The notes under the pieces: model-generated
Told to the model about the DNA's origin: nothing
Databases searched by the model: none
What the model saw: only the letters and a program-made list of their open reading frames with translations
Shown here: piece by piece, positions 9,055-17,621 of the stretch
Position numbering within the stretch: position 1 is the stretch's first letter
How the letters are laid out: each line of letters starts with the position of its first letter
Source of the DNA: Mycobacterium sp. KBS0706
GTDB lineage: Bacteria; Pseudomonadota; Alphaproteobacteria; DSM-16000; Inquilinaceae
Reading direction: 5' to 3'
Length of the DNA stretch: 60,478 bases
Assembly (NCBI RefSeq): GCF_005938675.2
Contig: NZ_VCCH02000047.1
Location: 1 to 60,478, forward strand
Translations under genes and position numbers: made by a program

Positions 9055-10092
9055 ATGACATCGAAGATGGCTGCCCTGTCGGGCGCGACGATCGCGCTGG
9101 TCGCTGGTTTGATCATGCACTCCGAGCCCGCCCGAGCCGAAGGCTCGGTCGTGGTCTATTGCGGCGTGAACGAGGAGTGGTGCCGGGCCGCGGCCGGCGC
9201 CTTCCAGGAGAAGACCGGCATCCATGTCGACATGACGCGGCAGAGCGCCGGCGAGATCTTCGCCCGCCTGCGGGCCGAGAAGGACAATCCGCGCGGAGAC
9301 ATCTGGTATGGCGGCACCGGCGATCCGCATCTTCAGGCGGCGACCGACGGGCTGACCGAGCCCTACAAATCGCCGCTGGTCGGCCAGCTGCGGGACTGGG
9401 CGCAGGACCAGGCCAAGCGTTCCGGCGACCGCACCGTCGGGCTGTATCTCGGCGTGCTCGGCTTCGGCTACAACGAGCAGGAGCTGAAGGACCGGAACCT
9501 GACCGCCCCGGCCTGCTGGTCCGACCTGCTGAAGCCGGAACTCGAGGGCGAGGTCCAGATGGCCGACCCGAATTCCTCCGGCACCGCCTGGACCATGCTG
9601 GCGACCATCGTCCAGCTGATGGGCGAGGACAAGGCCTTCGAATACTTGGTCGGCCTGAACAAGAACATCGACCAGTACACCAGCGCCGGCGCGGCGCCGG
9701 CCCAGGCGGTGGGCCGCGGCGAGACCATCGTCGGCATCGCCTTCCAGCACGATCTGATCAACGCGGCCAAGCAGTCGCCGGCGGTGAAGGTGGTGTCGCC
9801 GTGCGAGGGCACCGGCTACGAGATCGGGTCGATGAGCCTGATCAAGGGTGCCCGGCACATGGACGAGGCGAAGAAATTCTACGACTGGGCGCTGACGCCC
9901 GAGGCGCAGGCGATCGCCGCCAAGAACGGCAGCTTCCAGGTGCCGTCGAACACCGCCTCCGCGATACCGCCGGAATCGCCGGACACCAGCAACATCAAGC
10001 TGATCCACTACGACTTCGAGAAATACGGCTCCTCCGCCGAGCGCACGCGACTGCTGTCGCGCTGGACCAAGGACGTGAAGAACGGCGGCTGA
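9055..10092 (+). CDS. ABC transporter periplasmic binding protein, Fbp/AfuA-like
   Basis: A 345-residue solute-binding protein of the family-1 (iron(III)/phosphonate/hexose-phosphate) group. A signal peptide with hydrophobic core and an ARA-type cleavage site precedes the mature start EGSVVVYCGVNEEWC; its two Cys could form a disulfide. FQHD places His232-Asp233 side by side, and CEGTGYE follows with Glu251 and Glu256. From memory, AfuA uses an adjacent His-Asp pair and a Glu 23 residues later for sugar-phosphate binding, and that spacing is matched here. This needs an alignment. The start could also be GTG 9049, six bases from GGGAGG, or ATG 9031. The permease gene begins one base after its stop. 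Confidence 0.85.
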   Translation: MTSKMAALSGATIALVAGLIMHSEPARAEGSVVVYCGVNEEWCRAAAGAFQEKTGIHVDMTRQSAGEIFARLRAEKDNPRGDIWYGGTGDPHLQAATDGLTEPYKSPLVGQLRDWAQDQAKRSGDRTVGLYLGVLGFGYNEQELKDRNLTAPACWSDLLKPELEGEVQMADPNSSGTAWTMLATIVQLMGEDKAFEYLVGLNKNIDQYTSAGAAPAQAVGRGETIVGIAFQHDLINAAKQSPAVKVVSPCEGTGYEIGSMSLIKGARHMDEAKKFYDWALTPEAQAIAAKNGSFQVPSNTASAIPPESPDTSNIKLIHYDFEKYGSSAERTRLLSRWTKDVKNGG

Positions 10093-10093
10093 G

Positions 10094-12304
10094 GTGGCGG
10101 CGACGGGACTCAGGAAAGGGGCGGTCGCGGCGCGGCTTTCGGGCGCGCGGCTGTGCCTGCTGCTCGGCTGGGCGTCGGTGCTGGTGCTGCCCTGGTATGG
10201 GATCGAGGGCGGGCTGGTCCGGGCGCTGACCGAGGGAGGGGCGCCGGCGGTGGTCGAAGCCGTCGGGGGCAGCCCCTGGCTGGCCGGCCTGCTGCCGCCG
10301 CTGCTGCTGGCCAGCCTGGCCGAGCTGCGGCGGCGGCCGCGCCTGCTGGCCTGGGCCGGGGCGGGGGGCATCGCCTGGACCTTGCTGCAGGGCTTCGCCA
10401 TCGACCGGCAGGGCTGGGCCATCGTGGATCTCGGCAGCCTGTCCGGCTGGGCCGCGGCGCAGCCGGCGCTGGGCTGGGGCGCGCTCGGCTTCCTGGTGGC
10501 GATGGCGCTGCTGGCCGCGCATGGCCTGGCCCGGCAGGGCTGGTGCAAGGGCGACGCCTTCACCGTCGGCGCGCTGGTCATCGTCTGCGGCTCGATCCTG
10601 ATCTTCGTCGGCTATCCGGTGCTCTGCGTCCTGCTGTCGGCGTTCAAGGACAATCAGGGGCAGGTCGACCTGCCGATGTTCGCCGACAAGCTGACCGATT
10701 CCTCGATCTGGGGCCTGGCCTGCCTGTCTGGCGGGCGCAGCTGCGGCGTGGCCTGGAACTCGCTCGCCCAGGCCACGCTGGTCGGCGTGCTCAGCACGCT
10801 CTTGGGCCTCGCCTTCGCGCTGGTGGCCCAGCGCACCCGCTTCCCGTTCCCGCGCCTGTTCAAGGTGCTGGCGGTGCTGCCGGTGATCACGCCGCCCTTC
10901 GTCATCGGCTTGGCGCTGATCCTGCTGTTCGGCCGCGCCGGCATGGTGACGACGCTGCTGAACGACTGGTTCGGCCTGCCGCGCAGCCGCTGGCTGTACG
11001 GCATGCCGGGTCTGACCATCGCCCAGCTGCTGGCCTTCACCCCGATCTCCTACCTGGTGCTGCTGGGCGTGCTGCAGGGCGTCAGCCCGAGCATGGAGGA
11101 GGCGTCGCAGACCCTGCGCAGCGGCCCGTGGCGCACCTTCCGCCACGTCACCTGGCCGCTGATCCGGCCGGGCTTGGCCAACGCCTTCTTGATCGCCTTC
11201 ATCGAAAGCCTGGCGGATTTCGGCAACCCGATGATGATCGGCGGCAATTTTCGCGTGCTGTCGACCAGCGTCTACTTCGCCGTGGTCGGCGCGGCGCAGG
11301 ACCAGGGCCAGGCCGCGGTGCTGGCGATCGTGCTGCTGAGCTTCAGCCTGTCCGCCTTCGTGCTGCAGCGGCTGTGGATCGGGCGGAAGAGCTACGTCAC
11401 CGTCGCCGGCAAGGGCGATTCCGGGCTGCCGGGCCCGCTGCCCAAGGCATTGCGAATTCTGTGCTACGCCGTGGTGCTGCCCTGGATCGTGCTGACCGTC
11501 GCGGTCTACGGCATCATCATGATCGGCGGCTTCGTCAGCGCCATCGGCAGCGACAACGCCCTGACGCTGAAGCACTTCCTGACCGCCTTCGCCATCGGCG
11601 ACAGCGACCATGGCTGGTACTTGGCCGGGTCGGCCTGGAACTCGCTGATCACGACGCTCGAGGTCGCGCTGCTGGCCATGGTGCCGACCGCGGCGCTGGG
11701 CATCCTGACCGCCTATCTGCTGAACCGGCAGAGCTTCGCCGGCCGCGGCGCCTTCGAGTTCCTGACCATGATGAGCTTCGCCATCCCCGGCACGGTGATC
11801 GGCATCAGCTACATCCTGGCCTTCAACAGCGGTCCGATCGAGCTGACGGGCACGGCAATGATCATGATCATCGCCTTCGTGTTCCGGAACATGCCGGTCG
11901 GCATCCGCGCCGGGCTGGCCAATCTCAGCCAGATCGACCGCAGCCTGGACGAAGCGTCGCTAACGCTGGGCGCGCGCTCTGCCACCACGCTGCGGCGGGT
12001 GATCCTGCCGATCCTGCGGCCGGCGGTTGCGACCTCACTGGTCTATGCCTTCGTCCGGGCGATCACCAGCGTCAGCGCGGTGATCTTCCTGGTCAGCGGC
12101 GAGTTCAACCTCGCCACCGTCTACATCGTCGGTCGGGCCGAGTTCGGCGAATACGGTCTGGCGATCGTCTATTCCGCCGTGCTGATCACCATCATGGTCC
12201 TGGCGCTGATGGCGATCCAGGCCCTGGTCGGCGAACGGCGGATCGGCCGTCGGTCCGCGGCGGCCCCGGCAACCCGCAACCGCCAATCCGTGGTGCAGGC
12301 GTGA
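10094..12304 (+). CDS. ABC transporter permease with two fused transmembrane domains (AfuB/FbpB-like)
   Basis: A 736-residue inner-membrane permease carrying both halves of the translocation channel in one chain. Two EAA coupling loops are visible: EEASQTLRSGPWRTFRHV near residue 333 and DEASLTLGARSATTLRRV near 618. An extra N-terminal section of about 180 residues contains several hydrophobic segments before the first canonical domain. The GTG at 10094 lies one base behind the binding-protein stop. Its own stop overlaps the ATPase start (GTGA). The fused form is typical of FbpB/AfuB-type importers for iron, phosphonates or hexose phosphates. The phosphatase at the operon end favours a phosphorylated organic solute. 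Confidence 0.92.
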   Translation: MAATGLRKGAVAARLSGARLCLLLGWASVLVLPWYGIEGGLVRALTEGGAPAVVEAVGGSPWLAGLLPPLLLASLAELRRRPRLLAWAGAGGIAWTLLQGFAIDRQGWAIVDLGSLSGWAAAQPALGWGALGFLVAMALLAAHGLARQGWCKGDAFTVGALVIVCGSILIFVGYPVLCVLLSAFKDNQGQVDLPMFADKLTDSSIWGLACLSGGRSCGVAWNSLAQATLVGVLSTLLGLAFALVAQRTRFPFPRLFKVLAVLPVITPPFVIGLALILLFGRAGMVTTLLNDWFGLPRSRWLYGMPGLTIAQLLAFTPISYLVLLGVLQGVSPSMEEASQTLRSGPWRTFRHVTWPLIRPGLANAFLIAFIESLADFGNPMMIGGNFRVLSTSVYFAVVGAAQDQGQAAVLAIVLLSFSLSAFVLQRLWIGRKSYVTVAGKGDSGLPGPLPKALRILCYAVVLPWIVLTVAVYGIIMIGGFVSAIGSDNALTLKHFLTAFAIGDSDHGWYLAGSAWNSLITTLEVALLAMVPTAALGILTAYLLNRQSFAGRGAFEFLTMMSFAIPGTVIGISYILAFNSGPIELTGTAMIMIIAFVFRNMPVGIRAGLANLSQIDRSLDEASLTLGARSATTLRRVILPILRPAVATSLVYAFVRAITSVSAVIFLVSGEFNLATVYIVGRAEFGEYGLAIVYSAVLITIMVLALMAIQALVGERRIGRRSAAAPATRNRQSVVQA

Positions 12305-13425
12305 CAAGCAATCTCAACCTGATCGACCCCGCCGCGGCACGGTCCGCCGCCGGCCTCCCGGCGGTCGAGTTTCGCGCCGTCAGCAAGCGCTACGGGCCGG
12401 TGACCGCGGTCGACCGCGTCGGCTTCGCGATCGAGCGCGGCACGCTGGTGACCCTGCTGGGCCCGTCCGGGTGCGGCAAGACCACGACGCTGCGCCTGGT
12501 CGCCGGGCTGGAGCTGGCGACCGAGGGCCGGATCCTGATCGACGGCGAGGACGTCTCCCACCGCTCCGCCGCCGAGCGCGACGTCAGCATGGTGTTCCAG
12601 TCCTATGCGCTGTTTCCGCACATGACGGTGATGCAGAACGTCTGCTACGGCCTGCGCGCCTCCGGCCTGCCGCAGGCCAGGGCTGAGGCGATGGCGGCGG
12701 AGAAGCTGGCGGCGGTCGGCCTGTCGGGCTTCGAGCGGCGGCTGCCCAGCGAGCTGTCGGGCGGCCAGCAGCAACGGGTCGCGGTCGCCCGCGCCATCGT
12801 GCTGGAGCCGAAGGTGCTGCTGTTCGACGAGCCGCTCTCCAACCTCGACGCCAAGCTGCGGCGCCGGGTGCGCGAGGACATCCGCGGGCTGCAACAGTCG
12901 CTCGGCCTCACCGTCGTCTACGTCACCCATGACCAGGAGGAGGCGCTGGCCGTCTCCGACCGCATCGTGGTGATGCATTCGGCCCGGATCGTGCAGGACG
13001 GCACGCCGCGCGACCTGTACGAGCGGCCGGCGAACCGCTTCATCGCCGACTTCATCGGCAACGCCAACCTGCTGCCGGCGACGCTGCAGCGGCGCGACGG
13101 GGCCGTGGCGCGGATCCAGTTCGGCGGAGTGGCCCTGTCCCTGCCGCATCGCGACCTGCCGGTCGGCCCTGTCGAGGTCGCGGTGCGGCCCCAGGCGGTG
13201 CGGCTGCGCCCCGGCGGACCGCAGCCCGGCGAACTGGCCGGCACGATCCGCAAGGCCGCCTATCTCGGCAGCCATATGGAGTATCAGGTGGAGTTATCGG
13301 AAATCGGAGCCGAGGCCTTCGTCATCGACGGCAATGTCGGCGAGCCCTTCGCCCCCGGCGTGGCGGTGGGCGTCGCGATCCCGGCGGACGGCGCCGCCCT
13401 GGTGCCGGCGGGGGAGGCAGCCTGA
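12301..13425 (+). CDS. ABC transporter ATP-binding protein (AfuC/PotA-like)
   Basis: A 374-residue nucleotide-binding subunit. The Walker A motif GPSGCGKTT lies near residue 55, the Q-loop in MVFQSYALFPHM, the signature LSGGQQQR near 153, Walker B VLLFDEP near 172 and the H-loop in VTHDQEEA. A C-terminal TOBE-like domain follows, as in the CUT1/spermidine/iron group. It begins with a GTG that overlaps the permease stop by 4 bp, and its TGA overlaps the next ATG by one base. Translation of the whole operon is therefore coupled. It energises the upstream permease. Confidence 0.95.
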   Translation: MTSNLNLIDPAAARSAAGLPAVEFRAVSKRYGPVTAVDRVGFAIERGTLVTLLGPSGCGKTTTLRLVAGLELATEGRILIDGEDVSHRSAAERDVSMVFQSYALFPHMTVMQNVCYGLRASGLPQARAEAMAAEKLAAVGLSGFERRLPSELSGGQQQRVAVARAIVLEPKVLLFDEPLSNLDAKLRRRVREDIRGLQQSLGLTVVYVTHDQEEALAVSDRIVVMHSARIVQDGTPRDLYERPANRFIADFIGNANLLPATLQRRDGAVARIQFGGVALSLPHRDLPVGPVEVAVRPQAVRLRPGGPQPGELAGTIRKAAYLGSHMEYQVELSEIGAEAFVIDGNVGEPFAPGVAVGVAIPADGAALVPAGEAA

Positions 13426-14228
13426 TGCACGAGCTGGACGAACGCCAGGCCTTCGGCCTGGATCTGGCCCTGCGCGCCGGTGCCCTGGCGCTCGGCATGC
13501 GCCGCACTTTGGCACCGATCGAGGCGAAGAGCGCGATCGACTTCTGCACCGAGGCCGACCGGGCCGTGGAGCAGCTGGTGCGTGGCGAGATCGCCCAGCG
13601 CTTCGGCGATGCGGTGATCGGCGAGGAATATGGCGGCGAGGCGGCCGACCGGGTCTGGGTGGTCGACCCGATCGACGGCACCGCGGGCTATATCCACGGC
13701 TCCGGCCGCTGGTGTGTGTCATTGGCCTATGTCCAGGACGGCGAGATCGAGATCGGCATCCTCTACGCCCCGGCGGACGACCGGCTGTTCGTCGCCCGGC
13801 GCGGCCAGGGCGCCACGCTGAACGGCCGGCCGATCCGGGTCAGCGGCCTGGCGCATGGTGCGGCGCCGCTGGTCGAGGTCGGCTGGTCCGAGCGCCGACC
13901 GCTGGCGGCCTACTGCACCCTGCTGCAGCGGCTGACCGAAGCCGGCATCGAGTTCCGTCGCCATGGCTCCGGCGCGCTCGGCCTGGCCGAGGTCGCCTGC
14001 GGCCTGAACGACGGCTATGCCGAGCTGCACATCAACGCCTGGGACGCGCTCGCCGGCCTGCTGCTGGTGCGCGAGGCCGGCGGCTGGACCAACGACTTCC
14101 TGGCGGATGACGGGTTGCGTCAAGGCAACCTGCTGCTCGCGGCAACCCCTGCGCTGGGCGACCGGTTGGCGACGATGACCCAGGACCTGCATCGCATTGA
14201 CGAACGGCCCGCCACCCGGGCGGGCTGA
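13425..14228 (+). CDS. Inositol-monophosphatase-family sugar phosphatase
   Basis: A 267-residue Mg-dependent phosphatase. The metal-binding motif VVDPIDGTAGY lies near residue 78, with the partner acid in GEEYGGE about 13 residues earlier. The C-terminal INAWDALAG supplies the last metal-binding Asp. Related enzymes hydrolyse inositol-1-phosphate, histidinol phosphate, 3'-phosphoadenosine phosphates or fructose-1,6-bisphosphate. Its ATG overlaps the ATPase stop (TGATG), making it a true member of the importer operon. The simplest reading is that it dephosphorylates the imported compound in the cytoplasm. No signal peptide is present. Confidence 0.9.
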   Translation: MHELDERQAFGLDLALRAGALALGMRRTLAPIEAKSAIDFCTEADRAVEQLVRGEIAQRFGDAVIGEEYGGEAADRVWVVDPIDGTAGYIHGSGRWCVSLAYVQDGEIEIGILYAPADDRLFVARRGQGATLNGRPIRVSGLAHGAAPLVEVGWSERRPLAAYCTLLQRLTEAGIEFRRHGSGALGLAEVACGLNDGYAELHINAWDALAGLLLVREAGGWTNDFLADDGLRQGNLLLAATPALGDRLATMTQDLHRIDERPATRAG

Positions 14229-14246
14229 CACCGACTGCCGACTGAT

Positions 14247-14266
14247 CCGGGCCATCTCCGGCCCGG
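14247..14266 (+). terminator. Possible hairpin terminator after the importer operon
   Basis: A perfect 7-bp G+C stem (CCGGGCC / GGCCCGG) with a 6-nt loop, 18 bp after the phosphatase stop. No T-run follows, so it may only attenuate. The remaining spacer to 14436 is AT-rich around 14380-14405 and probably carries the promoter of the next gene. Confidence 0.35.
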
Positions 14267-14436
14267 TCGACTCGGGTCGTCGTCCGCGGGGCGCGATGGC
14301 GGCTTGGCGCACGCCACCTGATTCGATGTGTTTCCAAGCATGAAAAGACAGCTACGCCGTCCGATACGCGGTGATGTTGCTTTTCATCGATCTAAAAATA
14401 TGCCTCACTCTCGATCAAACGAGGCAGGGGGGCGTC

Positions 14437-15285
14437 ATGGCGCGGCCGCATGGGCACGGACGGGTGCTGACATCGAGCGATTTCGGGGCGACCACGGTCT
14501 ATGCCTGCGGTCTCGACCAGCGCTTCAGCTACTGCGCCTATGTGCCGGAGGATTACGACGAGGACGGCACCGACCGTTGGCCCCTGGCGGTGGTCGTGCA
14601 CGGCACCGAGCGCGGCATGCAGAGGTACCGCGACGGCTTCGCCGATTTCGCCGAGCGCCACGGGGTGATCGTGCTGGCGCCGCTGTTTCCGGTCGGCATC
14701 ACCGAGCCGGGCGACCTGTCCAGCTACAAGATGCTGCGCGCCGGTGACCTGCATTACGACGCGGTGCTGCTGGCCATGATCGCCGAAACCCAGGCCCGCT
14801 ACCGGATCGAGGGCGACCGGGTGCTGATGTACGGCTTCTCCGGCGGCGGCCACTTCACCCACCGCTTCCTCTATCTGCATCCGGAGCGGCTGCTGGGCGC
14901 CTCGATCGGCGCGCCCGGCGTCGTCACTTTGCTCGACTTCGAGCACGACTGGTGGGTCGGGGTGCGGAACTTCGAGGCGGTGTTCGGCAAGGAGCTCGAC
15001 CTCGACGCCATCCGCCGGGTGCCGGTGCACATGGTGATCGGCGGCGACGACACCGAGACCTGGGAGATCACGATCAAGCCGGGCGATGCCTGGTGGATGC
15101 CTGGGGCGGACATGGCCGGCGCCAACCGCCAGGACCGGATGCGGTCGCTGCGCCGCAGCTTGGAGTCGCAGGGCGTGGCGGTGCAGCAGGACACCATCCC
15201 CGGCATCGGCCATGACGACCGCCAGTTGCTGGGCGCGGTGAAGAGTTTCTTCGGGGAGGTGCTCGCGCGGCGACGAGCGGCCTGA
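14437..15285 (+). CDS. Alpha/beta-hydrolase (esterase-like)
   Basis: A 282-residue serine hydrolase of the alpha/beta fold, close to PHB-depolymerase/feruloyl-esterase-like proteins. The nucleophile elbow GFSGG places Ser135. GIGHDDR near the C-terminus supplies the likely catalytic His259, and an Asp in VIGGDDTE is a candidate third member. No signal peptide is seen. The ATG at 14437 follows AGGGGGGC and is preferred over an upstream in-frame ATG at 14371. It is 29 bp upstream of an oligopeptide-type binding protein, so the two are probably cotranscribed and act on the same ester- or amide-containing solute. Confidence 0.8.
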   Translation: MARPHGHGRVLTSSDFGATTVYACGLDQRFSYCAYVPEDYDEDGTDRWPLAVVVHGTERGMQRYRDGFADFAERHGVIVLAPLFPVGITEPGDLSSYKMLRAGDLHYDAVLLAMIAETQARYRIEGDRVLMYGFSGGGHFTHRFLYLHPERLLGASIGAPGVVTLLDFEHDWWVGVRNFEAVFGKELDLDAIRRVPVHMVIGGDDTETWEITIKPGDAWWMPGADMAGANRQDRMRSLRRSLESQGVAVQQDTIPGIGHDDRQLLGAVKSFFGEVLARRRAA

Positions 15286-15314
15286 GGTTCGAGAGACAAC
15301 AACAACAGGGGGCA

Positions 15315-16877
15315 ATGATGAAGGCGTTGTTCGGCGGGCTCGCGCTCGCCCTGGTCCTGGCTGCCGGTGCCGTGGCGGCGCAGGACGCGCCGCGCGACGG
15401 CGGCACCATCACCGTGGCGCTGAACGCGGATATCCGCAGCAGTGACCCCGGCATCAACCGCGACGGCAACACCGACACGGTGATGCAGCATGTGGTCGAA
15501 TCCCTGGTCGGCTACCGCGAGGACCTGACGGTCGGCCCGGCCCTGGCGGAGTCCTGGATGGTCAGCGATGACGGCCGCACCTACGACTTCAGGATCCGCA
15601 AAGGCGCGCTGTTCCACAACGGCAAGCCGGTCACCTCGGCCGAGGTGAAATGGAGCTGGGACCGGCGCTGGGCGACCGACAGCTGGAGCTGCCGGCCGGT
15701 GTTCGACGGCACCGCCGGGCTGAAGGTCGAGGCGGTGGAGACGCCGGACCCGCAGACGATCCGCTTCCGCTTGGCCCAGCCGAACGCCCTGTTCCTGGCG
15801 CAGCTCGCCAATGTCCAGTGCTTCGCCACCGGCACGATCAGCCCCGACAGCCTCAACCCGGACGGCAGCTGGAACGCGCCGGTTGGCACCGGCCCGTACA
15901 AGCTGGCCTCCTGGAAGCGCGGCGAGGCGGTGGTGCTGCAGCGCTTCGCCGACTACAGGCCGCTGTCCGAGGCCGGCAGCGGCTATGCCGGCGCCCGCAT
16001 CGCCCATGCCGACACCATCCGCTTCCAGATCGTGCCCGACCCGGCGACGGCGGAGGCGGCGCTGGCCACCGGCGGGGTCGACCTGCTGCCCAGCCTGGCG
16101 CCGGGACAGATCGACCAGGTCAAGGCCAGCGGCGGCACGGTCGAGACCGCCCAGGGCCTCGGCTGGTCGGTGATCCTGGTCCAGACCGCCGATCCGCTGC
16201 TGTCCGACATCCGCATCCGTCAGGCCATCGCCCATGCCATCGACCTGAAGCAAATTGCCCAGGCGCGGACCTACGGCCTGGCCGAGGCCAACCCCTCCGC
16301 CGTGGCCCGCAGCAGCACCTTCTTCGACGACGGCTTCCTCGGCTGGCCGGCCTATGATCCGGCCAAGGCGCAGGCGCTGCTGCAGGAGGCCGGCTACAAG
16401 GGCCAGCCGATCACCATCCAGACCAACAAGCGCTATGACGGCATGTACGACAACGCCGTGCTGGTCCACGCGATGCTGGCCGCGGCCGGGATCGATGCGC
16501 GGCTGGAGGTGCTGGACTGGGCGACCCAGCTCGACAACTACACCGCCGGCAAGTTCCAGCTGCAGTCCTTCTCCTTCTCGGCCCGGCTCGACCCGTCGCT
16601 GCTGTACGGCATCCTGATCGGCAGCAAGGCCAAGACCCCGTCCCGGCAATGGGACGACCCGAAGGCGGCGGAGCTTCTGGCCCAGTCGATCCGCACCGAG
16701 GACCCCGCCAGGCGCAAGGAGGCGCTGCAGCAGCTGCACGCGCTGGCGGCGCAGCAGTTGCCGATCATCGGCCTCTATTACGATCCGGCGGTCGATGCGG
16801 TCGGGCCGAAGCTGAGGGGCTACAAGCCCTGGGCAGCCGACAAGCCGCGGCTGTGGGGCGCCTGGAAGGCGGAGTAG
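15315..16877 (+). CDS. ABC transporter substrate-binding protein, family 5 (peptide/nickel type)
   Basis: A 520-residue periplasmic protein with a clear signal peptide (hydrophobic core then VAAQDA). The family pattern of an N-terminal Ala-Asp-x-x-Ser-x-Asp-Pro stretch, here ADIRSSDPG, is present, followed by VVESLVGY and LAESW. Substrates of this family include di/oligopeptides, opines, nickel chelates and cellobiose-like sugars. The usual DppBCDF permease and ATPase genes do not follow; the next gene is convergent after 3 bp. It must share a permease encoded elsewhere or be an orphan. The ATG at 15315 is immediately followed by a second ATG and preceded by AGGGGGC. Confidence 0.9.
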   Translation: MMKALFGGLALALVLAAGAVAAQDAPRDGGTITVALNADIRSSDPGINRDGNTDTVMQHVVESLVGYREDLTVGPALAESWMVSDDGRTYDFRIRKGALFHNGKPVTSAEVKWSWDRRWATDSWSCRPVFDGTAGLKVEAVETPDPQTIRFRLAQPNALFLAQLANVQCFATGTISPDSLNPDGSWNAPVGTGPYKLASWKRGEAVVLQRFADYRPLSEAGSGYAGARIAHADTIRFQIVPDPATAEAALATGGVDLLPSLAPGQIDQVKASGGTVETAQGLGWSVILVQTADPLLSDIRIRQAIAHAIDLKQIAQARTYGLAEANPSAVARSSTFFDDGFLGWPAYDPAKAQALLQEAGYKGQPITIQTNKRYDGMYDNAVLVHAMLAAAGIDARLEVLDWATQLDNYTAGKFQLQSFSFSARLDPSLLYGILIGSKAKTPSRQWDDPKAAELLAQSIRTEDPARRKEALQQLHALAAQQLPIIGLYYDPAVDAVGPKLRGYKPWAADKPRLWGAWKAE

Positions 16878-16880
16878 GGA

Positions 16881-17603
16881 TCAGAAGCCGCGGCTGCCCG
16901 CCAGCATGCCATGCACGCTGTAGGTCATGAGCGCCAGCAGCGCCGTCAGGCCGAGATACAGCACGCCGTACTCGATCCGGGCGTCCAGCGGCGCGTTGTA
17001 ATAGGCCCGCGCCTCGGGGCTGTTCGGGTCGTGGCGCCAGGCCTTCAGCACCTGCGGCGCCGCAAACAGCGCCACCAGCAGCAGCACCGGGCTGGGCCGC
17101 CACAACAGCAGGCCCAGCATGATCGGCGCGCCGAGCAGCCAGACCCGCGGCGACAGGATCGCCGTGATCCGGCCACCATCCAGCGGCGAGACGGGCAGCA
17201 GGTTGAGCAGGTTCAGGAAGAAGCCGGAATAGGCCACGGCCAGCAGCAGCCGGCTGTCCACCTCGCGAGCCCAGAAATACACGGCGAAGGCGCCGAGCGT
17301 GCCGAGGAACGGGCCGGCGAAGGCGACATAGGCTTCGGTCTCGACATTCATCGGCTGCTCCTTCAGCTGGATCCAGGCGCCGACGAAGGGGATGAAGGTC
17401 GGCGCCCCGACATTCAGCCCGCGCCGCTTGGCCGCGATGTAGTGCCCCATCTCGTGCACCAGCAGCATCAGCACGAAGCCGGCGGCATAGCCCCAGCCGA
17501 ACACGAAGGCGTAGGTCACCAGCGACAGCAGCATGGTGCCGCCGGTCAGCGCCAAGGGACCGAATTTCAGGCCGCCGACCAGCAGCAGAAGCATCTTGAT
17601 CAT
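16881..17603 (-). CDS. Site-2 protease-like zinc metallopeptidase, M50 family
   Basis: A 240-residue integral membrane protein. HEMGH at residues 50-54 is the zinc-binding HExxH, inside a transmembrane helix. PLDGGRIT around residues 140-147 is the second conserved motif, whose Asp142 is the third zinc ligand. Several further hydrophobic helices surround them. It lacks PDZ domains, so it belongs to the minimal SpoIVFB-like group and not RseP. Its start is 18 bp behind the stop of a DUF2167 membrane-protein gene, which suggests a shared transcript. The substrate is unknown. Confidence 0.88.
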   Translation of the reverse strand: MIKMLLLLVGGLKFGPLALTGGTMLLSLVTYAFVFGWGYAAGFVLMLLVHEMGHYIAAKRRGLNVGAPTFIPFVGAWIQLKEQPMNVETEAYVAFAGPFLGTLGAFAVYFWAREVDSRLLLAVAYSGFFLNLLNLLPVSPLDGGRITAILSPRVWLLGAPIMLGLLLWRPSPVLLLVALFAAPQVLKAWRHDPNSPEARAYYNAPLDARIEYGVLYLGLTALLALMTYSVHGMLAGSRGF

Positions 17604-17621
17604 GCTGGGTGCCGATGTCCT

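Noticed and set aside
10153..13425. 1090-codon open frame spanning permease and ATPase genes
   Set aside because: Its first 700 codons are a shadow frame of the real permease, rich in Arg/Gly/Ala. Only the tail from 12301 is genuine, as the ATPase.
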